Below are positions 6,572 to 15,253 of a DNA stretch of 38,563 nucleotides, piece after piece. The first letter of the stretch is position 1. Every line of letters starts with the position of its first letter. Both the position numbers and the translations under genes were made by a program. Origin of the DNA: a virus; the IMG/VR virus record IMGVR_UViG_3300032242_001265, positions 1-38,563 of that record; one strand, given 5' to 3'. The notes under the pieces were generated by a model. The model searched no databases. It was not told the DNA's origin and worked only from the letters and a program-made list of their open reading frames with translations.

Positions 6572-6782
6572 GACGCGACAAAGTGTTGCCGTTCATTTTG
6601 TGTCCGTTTGCATTCAGGATTGCAGCTAGACGCGATTTTGGTATTTCGGGATCAGCCAAAAGCGCTGACAGTTTTGTTTTGGTGTCTGCATCCAAATCGC
6701 GGAGCAGTTTGCAAACCGAGCAAACTACGCCGGAGCGAACATCGAGCAGATCCGGATTGTTTAGATCGTCTAAAAGCGCCAT
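6537..6782 (-). CDS. small zinc/HTH-like protein, 81 aa
   Basis: CSVC near residue 21 and a C-terminal RHARGECRG could form a CC..HC zinc site around a helical core (IPKSRLAAILNANGH, then NTLSRHARG) that resembles a helix-turn-helix. Similar small proteins accompany phosphoesterase genes in actinophages. AAGGGAG lies 7 nt before the ATG. It probably binds DNA and may regulate the late genes; this is inference. Confidence 0.7.
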   Translation of the reverse strand: MALLDDLNNPDLLDVRSGVVCSVCKLLRDLDADTKTKLSALLADPEIPKSRLAAILNANGHKMNGNTLSRHARGECRGARG

Positions 6783-6862
6783 GTGCTTACTCCCTTAGTT
6801 TGTGATCACCTGACAATCCAAGTATGGCACAGGATCGGGAGAGCAACTAATGGCCAGGCGCG
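6783..6862 (-). promoter_or_regulatory. possible promoter in the gap before the 6782 gene
   Basis: The 80-bp gap contains TGCCATACT on the minus strand, an extended -10-like element, with TTGCTC upstream at short spacing (14 nt). Weak on its own. It is noted because the downstream pair of genes has a strong AAGGGAG ribosome site like the genes that follow promoters P1 and P2. Confidence 0.25.
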
Positions 6863-7504
6863 CTATTTGCCAACATAGGTAACAGTAAAGAATGTGAGCG
6901 GAGCTGCAATACCGCCAATGGTAAGTGATGATCCAGAGTTCTGGAGCGCCAGCAAAGTCAGAACATCGCCAGCAGTAAAGTTGTAGTCGGTTAGGTTGAG
7001 TAGGCTCTGATGCGCGTTGGTGGTCGCTGGAGTGTCTGTCGTTCGCAGGATCTCTGTCGTGCCATTAGCCATGAGCCTGATCCTGCGATAGCCTGTCGCG
7101 TTACCTGTCACCCACAAAATCGCAGCCGTTATCGCATAGCGCCCAGTAAACGGAATGGTGATCGAGCCGGCTGATGCGCTAACTGTTATCTGGTTGGATG
7201 TGGCAGTATCAAAACCTGTGATCGTTGCTTCGACACCAGTAGTAGTCGATAGCGATGCGCTGGCAGACATTATGATGCGCGCATTGATTTGACTAGGGAT
7301 CGCATACATGATCGCGTTGTTTTTATCGACAACCTTGAACAGGCCTGTCGATGAGTTGATCCACTCATCTCCCAAACGATAAATCTGTGGATCCGGGTTC
7401 ATGTTTGGAATAGTGAAGCGTTTGCCTGTTTCTAGTTTCTGCAAACGCGTATCGTAATCTTTGAACAGCGCTCGCAGAGATGCTGGCAGATTTATGTATG
7501 GCAT
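6863..7504 (-). CDS. putative tail fibre/tip protein with C1q/TNF-like fold, 213 aa
   Basis: A short coiled N-terminus (SLRALFKDYDTRLQKLETGK) is followed by a linker and a beta-rich domain with ITIPFTGRYAITAAILW and a C-terminal LTFFTVTYVGK. This pattern resembles C1q/TNF-like trimeric heads on phage fibres. It lies 8 bp after a tail protein gene, so a receptor-binding or tail-tip role is likely. No enzyme motif is seen. Confidence 0.65.
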   Translation of the reverse strand: MPYINLPASLRALFKDYDTRLQKLETGKRFTIPNMNPDPQIYRLGDEWINSSTGLFKVVDKNNAIMYAIPSQINARIIMSASASLSTTTGVEATITGFDTATSNQITVSASAGSITIPFTGRYAITAAILWVTGNATGYRRIRLMANGTTEILRTTDTPATTNAHQSLLNLTDYNFTAGDVLTLLALQNSGSSLTIGGIAAPLTFFTVTYVGK

Positions 7505-7512
7505 AACAATCC

Positions 7513-8625
7513 TTATGACGTGGTTGGCAAGGTGAGAGTGATCGTAACTAACTCTGCCGATGTTTCGCCAGCGCTGACAGACAAAGAAACAAGACGATAG
7601 ATGGCATCCAATCCGTTAGGGAAACGATCATCGATGATGCGCACTCGCACGTCATCACCTGGCCCGTATGATCCTAAAGTTGGTGTCTGATTTGCTGGCA
7701 CAGTTAGCGTCAGATTGATCGGTGGGTTCTGCACAGCTGCAACACGCCCTGATGCAATGTTGCTCAAAAGCGTGGTGTCGTTGATGTCCGAGTAGTTTCC
7801 AATGTCTTCCAACAACGGCCATCCGGCTGTGAGTTGCGATGTCGCTGTCGCGGTCTGTTGCAACTGCCCTTCGTTTGATCCTGCTCCAAATGTTGTGAAT
7901 GTGTTGGCGCACGACATACCATCTTCGGAGTAGCGGTAGGCGTTGATGTTGCCGGCTGGAAACTCAAATGTTGGAACGCTGATCGATGTCGATGTGTAGC
8001 GTATGCCTGACATTGGATAGCCAAGCACCAACTGTTTCACGATGTTGCCAGAGCCATCGTAGTATGAGTGAATGTTGAAATCGAAGCCGGCGCTAGATGA
8101 TCCACCGGTTCCTGCTTGCGACAGATCAAGCATCGCCTGATAAACAGATTTCTGCTCATAGCCGTAGAACGTTCTCGAGACCAAGACGCCGGATGTCTCT
8201 GCGCCCACCTGAATGCCAATGTTGCCGTTAGTTAGGCTTTGCGCATACGTGAAAAGTGATCGAGCAATCTCTAACTGATCTTTGTTTACAAATGTTTGTG
8301 TTTGCGCAACGCGCCGGCGCTCGAAATAGGTTTCAAACTCTGCGCCGATAAACATTAGCGTTTGGGTTTGGCTGTCGTATTCTCGAGACCAAAGGATGCC
8401 AGCCCAAACGATCAGCCCATCTCGATCGACATAGATTGCGGTTCTTCCGGGGATCGTTGAGTTGTTGATGTTGAGCGCGCTCTCGCGGAGATCAGAGAGT
8501 TGCAGAGATCCAGTAAATGATCCGGCAGCGTTGAGTTGCGCTGTGAAATTGACAGCCGTCAAAGGCAGCTCGCCTATGATCGTGTTTGTAATCAGATCAG
8601 CAAATAGGTATCGATATTGGGTCAC
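7513..8625 (-). CDS. minor tail/baseplate protein, 370 aa
   Basis: Begins MTQYRYLFADLITNTIIGELPL and reads as a beta-rich tail-tip protein, resembling the Gp37-like minor tail proteins of actinophages (N-terminal Tal/gpD-like domain: YVDRDGLIVWAGILWSREYD). GTG start at 8625. It probably forms part of the tail hub or baseplate that holds the fibres. It is separated from the other tail genes (9755 upward) by the lysis genes, which is unusual. Confidence 0.7.
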   Translation of the reverse strand: MTQYRYLFADLITNTIIGELPLTAVNFTAQLNAAGSFTGSLQLSDLRESALNINNSTIPGRTAIYVDRDGLIVWAGILWSREYDSQTQTLMFIGAEFETYFERRRVAQTQTFVNKDQLEIARSLFTYAQSLTNGNIGIQVGAETSGVLVSRTFYGYEQKSVYQAMLDLSQAGTGGSSSAGFDFNIHSYYDGSGNIVKQLVLGYPMSGIRYTSTSISVPTFEFPAGNINAYRYSEDGMSCANTFTTFGAGSNEGQLQQTATATSQLTAGWPLLEDIGNYSDINDTTLLSNIASGRVAAVQNPPINLTLTVPANQTPTLGSYGPGDDVRVRIIDDRFPNGLDAIYRLVSLSVSAGETSAELVTITLTLPTTS

Positions 8626-8634
8626 GATACCAGC

Positions 8635-8913
8635 CTACTTCTTTTCGGGAGTTTGCGCTTTCTGAATGGCATCCTTGATGCCTTTCTGAACATCATCCTG
8701 CGTAGCCTTGCCGGTGATCGCGATGGCATAACCTAGACCGCCAACCACACCAAGCATGAGCGTCAGCCAGGCCGAAATAATGCCACCGATCCATGAGCCG
8801 AAAACGATCGCGCCAGATAGTCCAGCCGATCCAGCGATGTAAAGAAACAGACCTATTCCGCGCCAGAGCAGATCAGAGAAAACAGCCCAGATGGCCAAAA
8901 GTCGTTTCTGCAT
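8635..8913 (-). CDS. holin candidate, 92 aa, two membrane segments
   Basis: Starts MQKRLLAIWAVFSDLLWRG. Two hydrophobic helices follow (about 16-34 and 38-64, Gly/Ala/Ile-rich), then a charged tail ending AQTPEKK. Placed directly after the endolysin (TGATG overlap at 8913), as holins usually are. It would open the membrane to release the endolysin. The frame is open further upstream, but the overlap decides the start. Confidence 0.75.
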   Translation of the reverse strand: MQKRLLAIWAVFSDLLWRGIGLFLYIAGSAGLSGAIVFGSWIGGIISAWLTLMLGVVGGLGYAIAITGKATQDDVQKGIKDAIQKAQTPEKK

Positions 8914-9464
8914 CACTCCGCCTGTTGAGTTGGAGCTGCAGTTGGCGTGGCGGTATGCGCAGCCTGCTGTTCTGCGTGGATTGTTGGCACAACAGATACT
9001 GGTGGCACAAACTTTACAGGTCTGCCAAAGCCGGTGATCCAAAGCGTTCCAATAGTGTTAAGCGTTACGATGCCCGGAATAACCTTGCCGGTATCGGCAG
9101 AGATGTAGGTCACAGTTTTAGCCTTCAGATCAACTGAGATCACCATTCCAATGTGATCGGTGTTGGTGTTCTTGCCTAGACCCTTTTTGCTCTCCCAATC
9201 GAAAATAACGGCATCGCCCGGTTGCACATCTTTGAGATCGGTGTGCCAAGTTTTATTTGCCAAACAAAGATCACGAATAGCGTGGCACGAAACCTGTGCC
9301 GGATGGATGCCAGCGATAAATGAGTAGCCTAGTGCGCAATCGTAGAAACCCTTGACGCGGTTTGGGAAACCCGGAGTTTTGCCGTTTAGCCATGGCAGAT
9401 CTTCGCGTGGCTTGCCTAGAAAGGTTTTGAATTTAGCAATCGCTTGCTGTGCTGTTTCAGACAT
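8913..9464 (-). CDS. endolysin, CHAP amidase/peptidase
   Basis: Cuts cell-wall peptidoglycan. The CHAP fold is shown by the active-site Cys43 in FYDCALGYSFIAG, the block QPGDAVIFDW (81-90) and His104 in TDHIGMVISVD. After about residue 150 comes a Pro/Ala/Thr-rich tail with no evident cell-wall-binding repeat, so targeting is minimal or provided by another protein. It lies between a small tail-anchored protein (9465) and the holin candidate, forming a lysis cassette. No signal peptide, so it depends on a holin. Confidence 0.85.
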   Translation of the reverse strand: MSETAQQAIAKFKTFLGKPREDLPWLNGKTPGFPNRVKGFYDCALGYSFIAGIHPAQVSCHAIRDLCLANKTWHTDLKDVQPGDAVIFDWESKKGLGKNTNTDHIGMVISVDLKAKTVTYISADTGKVIPGIVTLNTIGTLWITGFGRPVKFVPPVSVVPTIHAEQQAAHTATPTAAPTQQAE

Positions 9465-9755
9465 TTATTTCCCTAAAACTCGATAGATGATTTCTATCGC
9501 TAAGACTACCACGCTCAATCCGCCGTATGCCATCCACAGTTTCTTTTCAGTATCGCGGATGCGCCGATCCTGATCATCGATGCGGATCTCGATCCTGCCC
9601 AGAGCGTTGAGTGTTGCTTCGGATGCTCGAATACGCATTTCGTGATCCTTGATGTTGCGCTCTGTCCATTCGACATGAGTTGGCAGGCGCTCATTTAGGA
9701 TTGTGACTTGGCGCGTCAGTTCGACCGCCCAGCCGGGGATTTGTTCGTCAGACAT
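9465..9755 (-). CDS. coiled-coil, C-terminally membrane-anchored protein (XhlA-like holin?), 96 aa
   Basis: A long heptad-like stretch (TERNIKDHEMRIRASEATL ... IEIRIDDQDRRIRDTEKKL) precedes a single C-terminal membrane helix (YGGLSVVVLAIEIIYRVLGK). This matches the build of XhlA/haemolysin-type proteins that work with holins. TAATG overlap with the preceding fibre gene sets the start at 9755. It is probably the first gene of the lysis cassette. Confidence 0.7.
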   Translation of the reverse strand: MSDEQIPGWAVELTRQVTILNERLPTHVEWTERNIKDHEMRIRASEATLNALGRIEIRIDDQDRRIRDTEKKLWMAYGGLSVVVLAIEIIYRVLGK

Positions 9756-10960
9756 TAGGCCCACGCACCCACAGATGTTGTGGTCGAGTTGCTGATCGGT
9801 GTTAGTTTCATCCATGAGTTTGCTAAAACCAACGGCGATGTGTATGTGCTAGATCCTTGTGTGATTTGCGGAGTGAGCGTTGTTGTTGTGTTTGTTCGGA
9901 GCAATCCGCGAACGCGAATAGTGTGGTTCTGCGTTCCTGATGATCCTGTTGCATAGTTAAGCGTCTGCGATGCTGTTCCAGAAATCGAGTAGGTCGATGG
10001 ATTGATGCCGTTTCCAAAAGAGCCGTTTGCGATTTCATAGATCGCTGTGATCGATGTGACGGATGCGCCAAGCAACAGCCCAAGAGTTGTCGAGATCGAT
10101 GGAGTGGTGACATTGTATTGGAAACGAATGTTGATCTCAAACTCATAAGTTGTTGATGCAGCTAGTGAGATGCCAACGCCGAAAACTGACTGCGCCGATG
10201 TCGATACCGATAGTGATCGGTCAGCGCTTAGAGCATAGTAATGCGTTGCAGGCACAACTGCACGACCGCCGTTGGTTGTGAGAGTGCTGGCAGAGTTAGG
10301 TGCAAAGTATTGTGCTGTTCCGTCATACTCGATCGCGCCCGGCACAAGCGTAGCGTTGAGCGTTGCTCCGGCTGTTAGTTTGATCGGCGTGATCGATGCA
10401 GATCCACCAACGGCTGTGAGTTGCCCTGTCATTGTTCCGCCACCAAGCGGTAGATAAACACCGGTTGTTAGGTTGCTAGTGGTTAGGCTTCGAGTATCAG
10501 TTATGTTGCCCGATGTGATCGTTGTGGTGTTTGCAGCCACAGCAATCGTGGCCAGGCTGATCGAGTTTGATGGAGTGGCTGGAGCGGTCGGAGATCCGGC
10601 AGGCGTTCCAGCGATCACAGTAAATGTGACGTTGTTTAGCGATCCCGAGTAGTAGGTGTCGTTTACAGTTACCACGATGCGGTCGATGCGCGGGTTTGTT
10701 GCGTCAGCTGCGGAAATCGTGAGCGTTGTGGATGCATCGTTGTAAAACAAATAAACGCCAGCGTTTGCTGTGCTAGAGAGAACCGATCCCCAACCAGATG
10801 AAGCATTCACTGTCATGTTTGGCGATCCCTGCGCGGTGATCTGCAACGATGATGATCCAATAACGCCGGTCGATGAAACAAGCGCCTGCATAGTGAGACG
10901 ATCGTTCTCTGCCGGATGCGATCCGTTTTGCAACCATGATGGTGGTGTTCTTAAGGCCAT
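9755..10960 (-). CDS. tail fibre/appendage protein, 401 aa
   Basis: Begins MALRTPPSWLQNGSHPAEND, typical of actinophage and GTA-like fibre base domains. Residues to about 170 form a beta-rich attachment domain (RIDRIVVTVND, LATIAVAANTT). A short linker GVYLPLGGGTMTGQL follows, then a Ser/Thr-rich C-terminal half with TTYEFEINIRF, a probable receptor-binding head. Downstream of Dit, so it is probably mounted on the baseplate. Confidence 0.75.
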   Translation of the reverse strand: MALRTPPSWLQNGSHPAENDRLTMQALVSSTGVIGSSSLQITAQGSPNMTVNASSGWGSVLSSTANAGVYLFYNDASTTLTISAADATNPRIDRIVVTVNDTYYSGSLNNVTFTVIAGTPAGSPTAPATPSNSISLATIAVAANTTTITSGNITDTRSLTTSNLTTGVYLPLGGGTMTGQLTAVGGSASITPIKLTAGATLNATLVPGAIEYDGTAQYFAPNSASTLTTNGGRAVVPATHYYALSADRSLSVSTSAQSVFGVGISLAASTTYEFEINIRFQYNVTTPSISTTLGLLLGASVTSITAIYEIANGSFGNGINPSTYSISGTASQTLNYATGSSGTQNHTIRVRGLLRTNTTTTLTPQITQGSSTYTSPLVLANSWMKLTPISNSTTTSVGAWA

Positions 10961-10972
10961 TAGCCGATCTCC

Positions 10973-11845
10973 TTATACATAGGCGTTTCTCAAAACAACT
11001 GTTGCGCTGGTCGCGCCAGATGTTCCGCTAGAGCAAGAAAAGTAGAGTTGAGTTGATCCGGTCGATGCTCCGAACCATTGCGAGTTGCCGTTCAAAAGGT
11101 TGCGAGCCGTTGATCCGTTCAACGCAATCGTTTTCTGATCTAGGTCGATAACTAGCGTATCAGTTGCCGATAGCGTGGTATTGAAAGCCAGAAACTGTTG
11201 AGTTGTTAGGTTCGTGATTGTTGGGTTCACGCCAGGCCCGGTGATCGTGATCAATGGGTTAGTCGTTGCCCAGCCAGCATTGGTGACAGTAGTTGTCGCG
11301 TTTGATGTTCCGCCACCATACGAAAGATTGTAGGTGCGGTTATAGGTGCGACCAGTTGGAGAGCCAGGGGTGAGAACAACAGTTGTAGCTGCATCATCAT
11401 AGTAGCGTGGATCCGGCGCAAACAATGTGATCTGCGCCCGAATGTATCCGTAGGTGTATTCAGGATCGATCGTGATCTTGCGGTCGCGCACACGCGCGGA
11501 GAGCCTTTGCAACTGATCAGCGCTAGACAACTGAAACTGCAAAAGCGTTGTGCCAGCCTGCTGTGGATTGAGCGCCTGCTGAAACAGGTTTAAGTTTGCT
11601 TGTGCGCTGTTTCCGTTTCCGGCTAGGATCAGCACCGAGATCGTGATGTCGCGCGCATCATAGAAGTCGCGCCCAGAAAACTGTCCATCGTTGTAACCGC
11701 GGTTGCTGTCTTGGGTGCGGAGCGCTGGCAAACTTTCAAGGCCATCGACAGCGATCACCTGAAATGGCGAGTTGGATCCACCAAACACAAACGGAGTGCT
11801 TAGATAGGATGCGTTCCATTGGAAAGAGTAGTTTGATAAAGCCAT
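10973..11845 (-). CDS. distal tail protein (Dit-like), 290 aa
   Basis: N-terminal ring domain with FVFGGSNSPFQVIAVDGLESLP and RDFYDARDITISVLIL, then LFAPDPRYYDD before a beta-sandwich C-terminal domain. This is the siphovirus Dit layout. It follows the tape measure gene directly (stop and start share bases at 11845), the standard Dit position. It forms the hub joining the tail tube to the tip. Confidence 0.8.
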   Translation of the reverse strand: MALSNYSFQWNASYLSTPFVFGGSNSPFQVIAVDGLESLPALRTQDSNRGYNDGQFSGRDFYDARDITISVLILAGNGNSAQANLNLFQQALNPQQAGTTLLQFQLSSADQLQRLSARVRDRKITIDPEYTYGYIRAQITLFAPDPRYYDDAATTVVLTPGSPTGRTYNRTYNLSYGGGTSNATTTVTNAGWATTNPLITITGPGVNPTITNLTTQQFLAFNTTLSATDTLVIDLDQKTIALNGSTARNLLNGNSQWFGASTGSTQLYFSCSSGTSGATSATVVLRNAYV

Positions 11846-14166
11846 TAGTTTGTGGATCCGATCACAGAAACAGGCAAACCAAACTTGATCGCGCTGATCG
11901 TCTGGTTAGCGATTTGCGTAGGTGATGCGTTAGTTGATGCGACAACATTTGTGTTGATCACAGTTTGCGATGGCGATGATGGAGCAGTAACCCATGGTGT
12001 TGCGTTTGCGCTAGTCAAAGATTTGGCGAGCGCCGGCGAAACATTATCTGCCAGATAACCTGACATGGCTTGCGCAAATTGTGCATCTGTAGTTTTGCCT
12101 GATGCGAGCTGCACAGCCTTGCTAAATGTTTTAGCAAACTTTTGACCCATAGTTGCAGCCGTTTGCAAGAGCGCCTGATCCTGCGAGATGATGCCGTTCA
12201 GCAAGCCTTTAGAAACATCAACGCCGTCACCATAGATCGCTGTTGCAACCTGATCGGCTGTGCCGGCTGATGCATCCTGAACCGCTTGCCAAGATTTATT
12301 GACAGCATCGATCTGATCCTGCGAAGCGCCAGCCAGGCCACTCGCGAGCGCTCCGCCTTTCTCCACACCAGCCTGCGCAATCTCTCCCAACAAACCAGCC
12401 GATAATCCTGACGCTTTTAGTTTTGCAATGTTTTGCCCATAGGCAACAACGTGTTTAGCAACATCATCCATGATGCTGATCGCGCTCTGCGCGGTTGCGC
12501 CTAGTTTGTCGATGCCCAACATTTCAGCAATGCCCTTGCTGGTATCTCCAATGAGAGTTTTGGCAAGATCGTATTTTGTTGCCAACGCGTCGCGAGCTGC
12601 ACCAATGCGTTCTAGAACAGCCTGTTCTTTATCTGCATAACTTTGCAAGGCTGATGCAGCCTTTTGTGTGATCGCTCCAGCATCCAGACCAGTTTTTAGG
12701 TTTTTAGTGATCTGCGCAAAACTATCCATGGCGGCCTGTTGGATGCGACCAACTTTTTGTTGGATGAAACCAGCCGGCGCAAACTGCTCACCAAAGTTGT
12801 CAAAAGCAGACACAAGTGCAGCCTTAGCCTGCGCCAGTTTTTGAGCAGACGCTGACGCGTTTTGCGCATCCATAGCAGCCTTGGCATCTTTTGCAGCCTG
12901 CGCTTTCGCCGCGGCCGCGCGCGCATCGCTCTCTGCTTGGCTCACTTTGTCAATCGCGGCCTGACGAATACCATCTAAAGTTTTTGATGCATCTACTCCG
13001 CGCACGTTTGAGTAACTAAAGTTACCATACTTGCCTTTTCGAGCGGCTGCTTGTGCATCAGCGACCGCTTTATCGCCGGCTGCAATTGCGGCCTTAGACG
13101 GCCCAAGACCTGCTCCGGCTGATGCATCATTCAAACCAAGCAAGGCTGCTGTGAGCAAACCAACCGCGATCGCGATCGCGCCGATACCGGTCGATGCCAG
13201 AGCTGCTGTAAAGCCTTCGGTCGCAACAGTTGCACCTTCGGTCGCTACAGCCACCGCATCAGTAGCAACCGCTTCCGCTTCCATAGCAACAGCCGTGGCT
13301 GATGCTCGAGAAGCAAGCAGAGTTTGAATGCCAGCCCATAGGCTTTGTATTCCATTGACAGCCATCTGCGTCAGTTTCATCGCACCCAATCCGGCGATGA
13401 TGCCGGCGATGATCGGCACTAACCTTTCGATTAGCGGTAGGTTGTCTGTGAACCATTTTGCAAACGCCTGCATCGTTGGGAGCAAAGATTGTCCAACACT
13501 TTCTTGCAGAGTTTCCATCGTTGCGTTCAGGCGCATGTAGGGATCAGCATCAGCGGCCGATTCGGCTGCGCCAGAGAAAGCGTTTTTTAGAAAGGCAATC
13601 TGATCTGTTGCGTTTTTTGCTCCCGGCACAAGTCTGTTCAGAGCTGCAGTATTGCCTGTGAGTGATCGTGCAATGGCCAGGGTGACAGTTTGTAGGTTTT
13701 TGCCTGTGCCGGCTGAAACATCCATCGCGATCTGTTGCAGTTTCAACGATTTGGAAACATCGTGCGTGGATCGCACCAGCACATCGAAACTAGGTCGCAA
13801 CTCTTTTGTTGTTTTGCCAGCGACCAAAGCCATCTTTTGCAACTGCTTATCGGTGGCTTCCACCTGTTCGTTGGTTGCAAATGTGACACTCTGCATAGTG
13901 CGTCGCATCTCATCGAAAGATTTGTTGTCGATCGCGGCGGCCTTGCCGGCTTCTTTTAGATACTCTGTGGCTTTCGCAACCGCTTCAAATGCCAAGAAAC
14001 TGCCTGCCAGTTTTTTGACAGACACTCCAAATGATTCCATCGGCGCTTTTTGTTTAGTAACGCCATCGCCTATTTTGTCGATCTCTCTTGTTGCCTGCGC
14101 GATGCGCGTTTTTAGATCAGCAATGTCTAGTTCGATCTGCACCATCATCGGTGGAATAGAACTCAT
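11845..14166 (-). CDS. tape measure protein, 773 aa
   Basis: Sets tail length and passes through the tube during DNA ejection. Long, Ala-rich and mostly helical, with an N-terminal coiled segment and a hydrophobic patch near residues 240-265 (LIERLVPIIAGIIAGLGAMK) plus a second near 320 (IGAIAIAVGLLTAALLGL), as is usual for tape measures. At roughly 0.15 nm per residue it predicts a tail of a little over 100 nm. It follows the tail chaperone pair and the gp10-like gene. Confidence 0.9.
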   Translation of the reverse strand: MSSIPPMMVQIELDIADLKTRIAQATREIDKIGDGVTKQKAPMESFGVSVKKLAGSFLAFEAVAKATEYLKEAGKAAAIDNKSFDEMRRTMQSVTFATNEQVEATDKQLQKMALVAGKTTKELRPSFDVLVRSTHDVSKSLKLQQIAMDVSAGTGKNLQTVTLAIARSLTGNTAALNRLVPGAKNATDQIAFLKNAFSGAAESAADADPYMRLNATMETLQESVGQSLLPTMQAFAKWFTDNLPLIERLVPIIAGIIAGLGAMKLTQMAVNGIQSLWAGIQTLLASRASATAVAMEAEAVATDAVAVATEGATVATEGFTAALASTGIGAIAIAVGLLTAALLGLNDASAGAGLGPSKAAIAAGDKAVADAQAAARKGKYGNFSYSNVRGVDASKTLDGIRQAAIDKVSQAESDARAAAAKAQAAKDAKAAMDAQNASASAQKLAQAKAALVSAFDNFGEQFAPAGFIQQKVGRIQQAAMDSFAQITKNLKTGLDAGAITQKAASALQSYADKEQAVLERIGAARDALATKYDLAKTLIGDTSKGIAEMLGIDKLGATAQSAISIMDDVAKHVVAYGQNIAKLKASGLSAGLLGEIAQAGVEKGGALASGLAGASQDQIDAVNKSWQAVQDASAGTADQVATAIYGDGVDVSKGLLNGIISQDQALLQTAATMGQKFAKTFSKAVQLASGKTTDAQFAQAMSGYLADNVSPALAKSLTSANATPWVTAPSSPSQTVINTNVVASTNASPTQIANQTISAIKFGLPVSVIGSTN

Positions 14167-14618
14167 TGGCTACTCCATTTCCGTCTAAAGGCTCGCGTAA
14201 AGATTTCGCTGGCGCGTTTCTCAACCTGCTCTGCAGCCGGTCGCAGGTATGGATAGTCGTATTTTACTTCGACCGCGCGCGCATAGATCATCGTCGGAAA
14301 CACTTGTGCAACATAGTTTCCGAAACCCTGCCGGATCTCCGTATGGATCGAGCGCACCAAAGCGCCGGTCACGCGGTTAGGGCCTTGACCCTTTGGGCCA
14401 ATGTGGCGTGGCGGATCGTAGCGAATGACGCGTTTGCCGTTTGCGTTAGTCGTGACCACGCGCTTGCGTGTTCCGTTCATGGCGTTCATTTTGGCTTGAC
14501 GTTCTACAGCAAAAGCAACTTGCGAGATGGCATACATAGCTGCTTTCTCCATGCGATCACCTTCGCGTTTGATCGCATCCTGAACCTGCCGGCGGTTGAT
14601 CCAACGTGCATCGTTCAT
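14163..14618 (-). CDS. HK97 gp10-like tail-completion protein, 151 aa
   Basis: Contains ALVRSIHTEIRQGFGNYVAQV and YPYLRPAAEQVEKRA, the pattern of HK97 gp10-like proteins that act at the head-tail joint. The ATG at 14618 overlaps the stop of the chaperone extension (ATGA). The position is odd: these genes normally precede the major tail protein, but here it lies between the tail chaperones and the tape measure. A minor tail role is the alternative. Confidence 0.75.
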   Translation of the reverse strand: MNDARWINRRQVQDAIKREGDRMEKAAMYAISQVAFAVERQAKMNAMNGTRKRVVTTNANGKRVIRYDPPRHIGPKGQGPNRVTGALVRSIHTEIRQGFGNYVAQVFPTMIYARAVEVKYDYPYLRPAAEQVEKRASEIFTRAFRRKWSSQ

Positions 14619-15165
14619 GATTTCATCTTTTCTGCTTTGACTTCTTCGACAACTCCGGCGATCCCTAGAACCCAATCTATTAGTTGAGCAGGTTGGTTAT
14701 CTGTTTCTTCCGGTGTCCAACCAAAGCGATCAGCGCAAAGATAGTAGCGATACTCTGCATCCGGAAACGGCCATTCGTCGTTGCGCTCATTGCCTTGCAA
14801 AACCCATTTTAGGTGTTGGAGTTGCCGGTATCCGCTTTTGGGTCTGCTTCTGTTTCTGCCGTCTTGCTGGTCGATGATGTCAGCGCTGGCAATGCCTGCT
14901 GTGCTTGTTCCGTCAAAACATTCATGTCATCGATTGACAACTCGCCAAGGGTTTCGCGCCGGATGCTTGGAAGCATCAGATCGAACGACCATGATGCGAT
15001 CAAGATGCTAACCATGTTGTCCATGATGAGCAGAGCGCGCTCTGTTGAGTTTAGATCGTCATCGACGTTTGCAAACAGGCGCAGACGATCTTTGTGCTTT
15101 AGATCTTTTGCATCTCGCAGCTCGACAGTTTCTCCCGATGGGAGAGTGATGTTTTTTGTAGCCAT
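14615..15165 (-). CDS. tail assembly chaperone, long form made by -1 frameshift (G-T), 183 aa
   Basis: The short chaperone frame (15165-14809) contains C CCA AAA at 14842-14836 with the correct phase for a -1 slip. The -1 frame then stays open to 14615 and adds SGYRQLQHLKWVLQ followed by WPFPDAEYRYYLCADRFGW. The added part has no strong start of its own; a TTG at 14800 would be the first. This is the conserved G/GT arrangement of siphophage tail chaperones, which bind the tape measure during tail assembly. Confidence 0.8.
14809..15165 (-). CDS. tail assembly chaperone, short form (G), 118 aa
   Basis: Small helical protein between the major tail protein and the tape measure, the standard chaperone place. 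MATKNITLPSGETVELRDAK, a helical core with an acidic patch (NVDDDLNSTERALLIMDNMV), and a low-complexity Thr/Ser/Asp tail that contains the frameshift site. The start is the ATG at 15165 and the stop is 27 nt after the slippery site. Confidence 0.85.
   Translation of the reverse strand: MATKNITLPSGETVELRDAKDLKHKDRLRLFANVDDDLNSTERALLIMDNMVSILIASWSFDLMLPSIRRETLGELSIDDMNVLTEQAQQALPALTSSTSKTAETEADPKADTGNSNT
14836..14842 (-). promoter_or_regulatory. -1 programmed ribosomal frameshift site CCCAAAA
   Basis: X XXY YYZ heptamer C-CCA-AAA on the minus strand, in phase with the upstream frame (Pro-Lys codons). It joins the two chaperone frames. CCCAAAA is a recognised slippery type. Confidence 0.8.
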
Positions 15166-15198
15166 TTGTGCCTTTCCTAGTTTGCCTTCCAGATTTGA

Positions 15199-15249
15199 GT
15201 GGTGGGATCACTATGGGGAAGGCGATCCAAAGAGTTGTGATCCCACCAC
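15199..15249 (-). terminator. 13-bp hairpin after the major tail protein gene
   Basis: GTGGTGGGATCAC and GTGATCCCACCAC, separated by 25 nt, form a perfect 13-bp stem 4 bp after the major tail protein stop. It lacks a U tract on the minus strand. It is probably a partial terminator or a stabiliser of the abundant upstream message. Confidence 0.55.
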
Positions 15250-15253
15250 GCTT

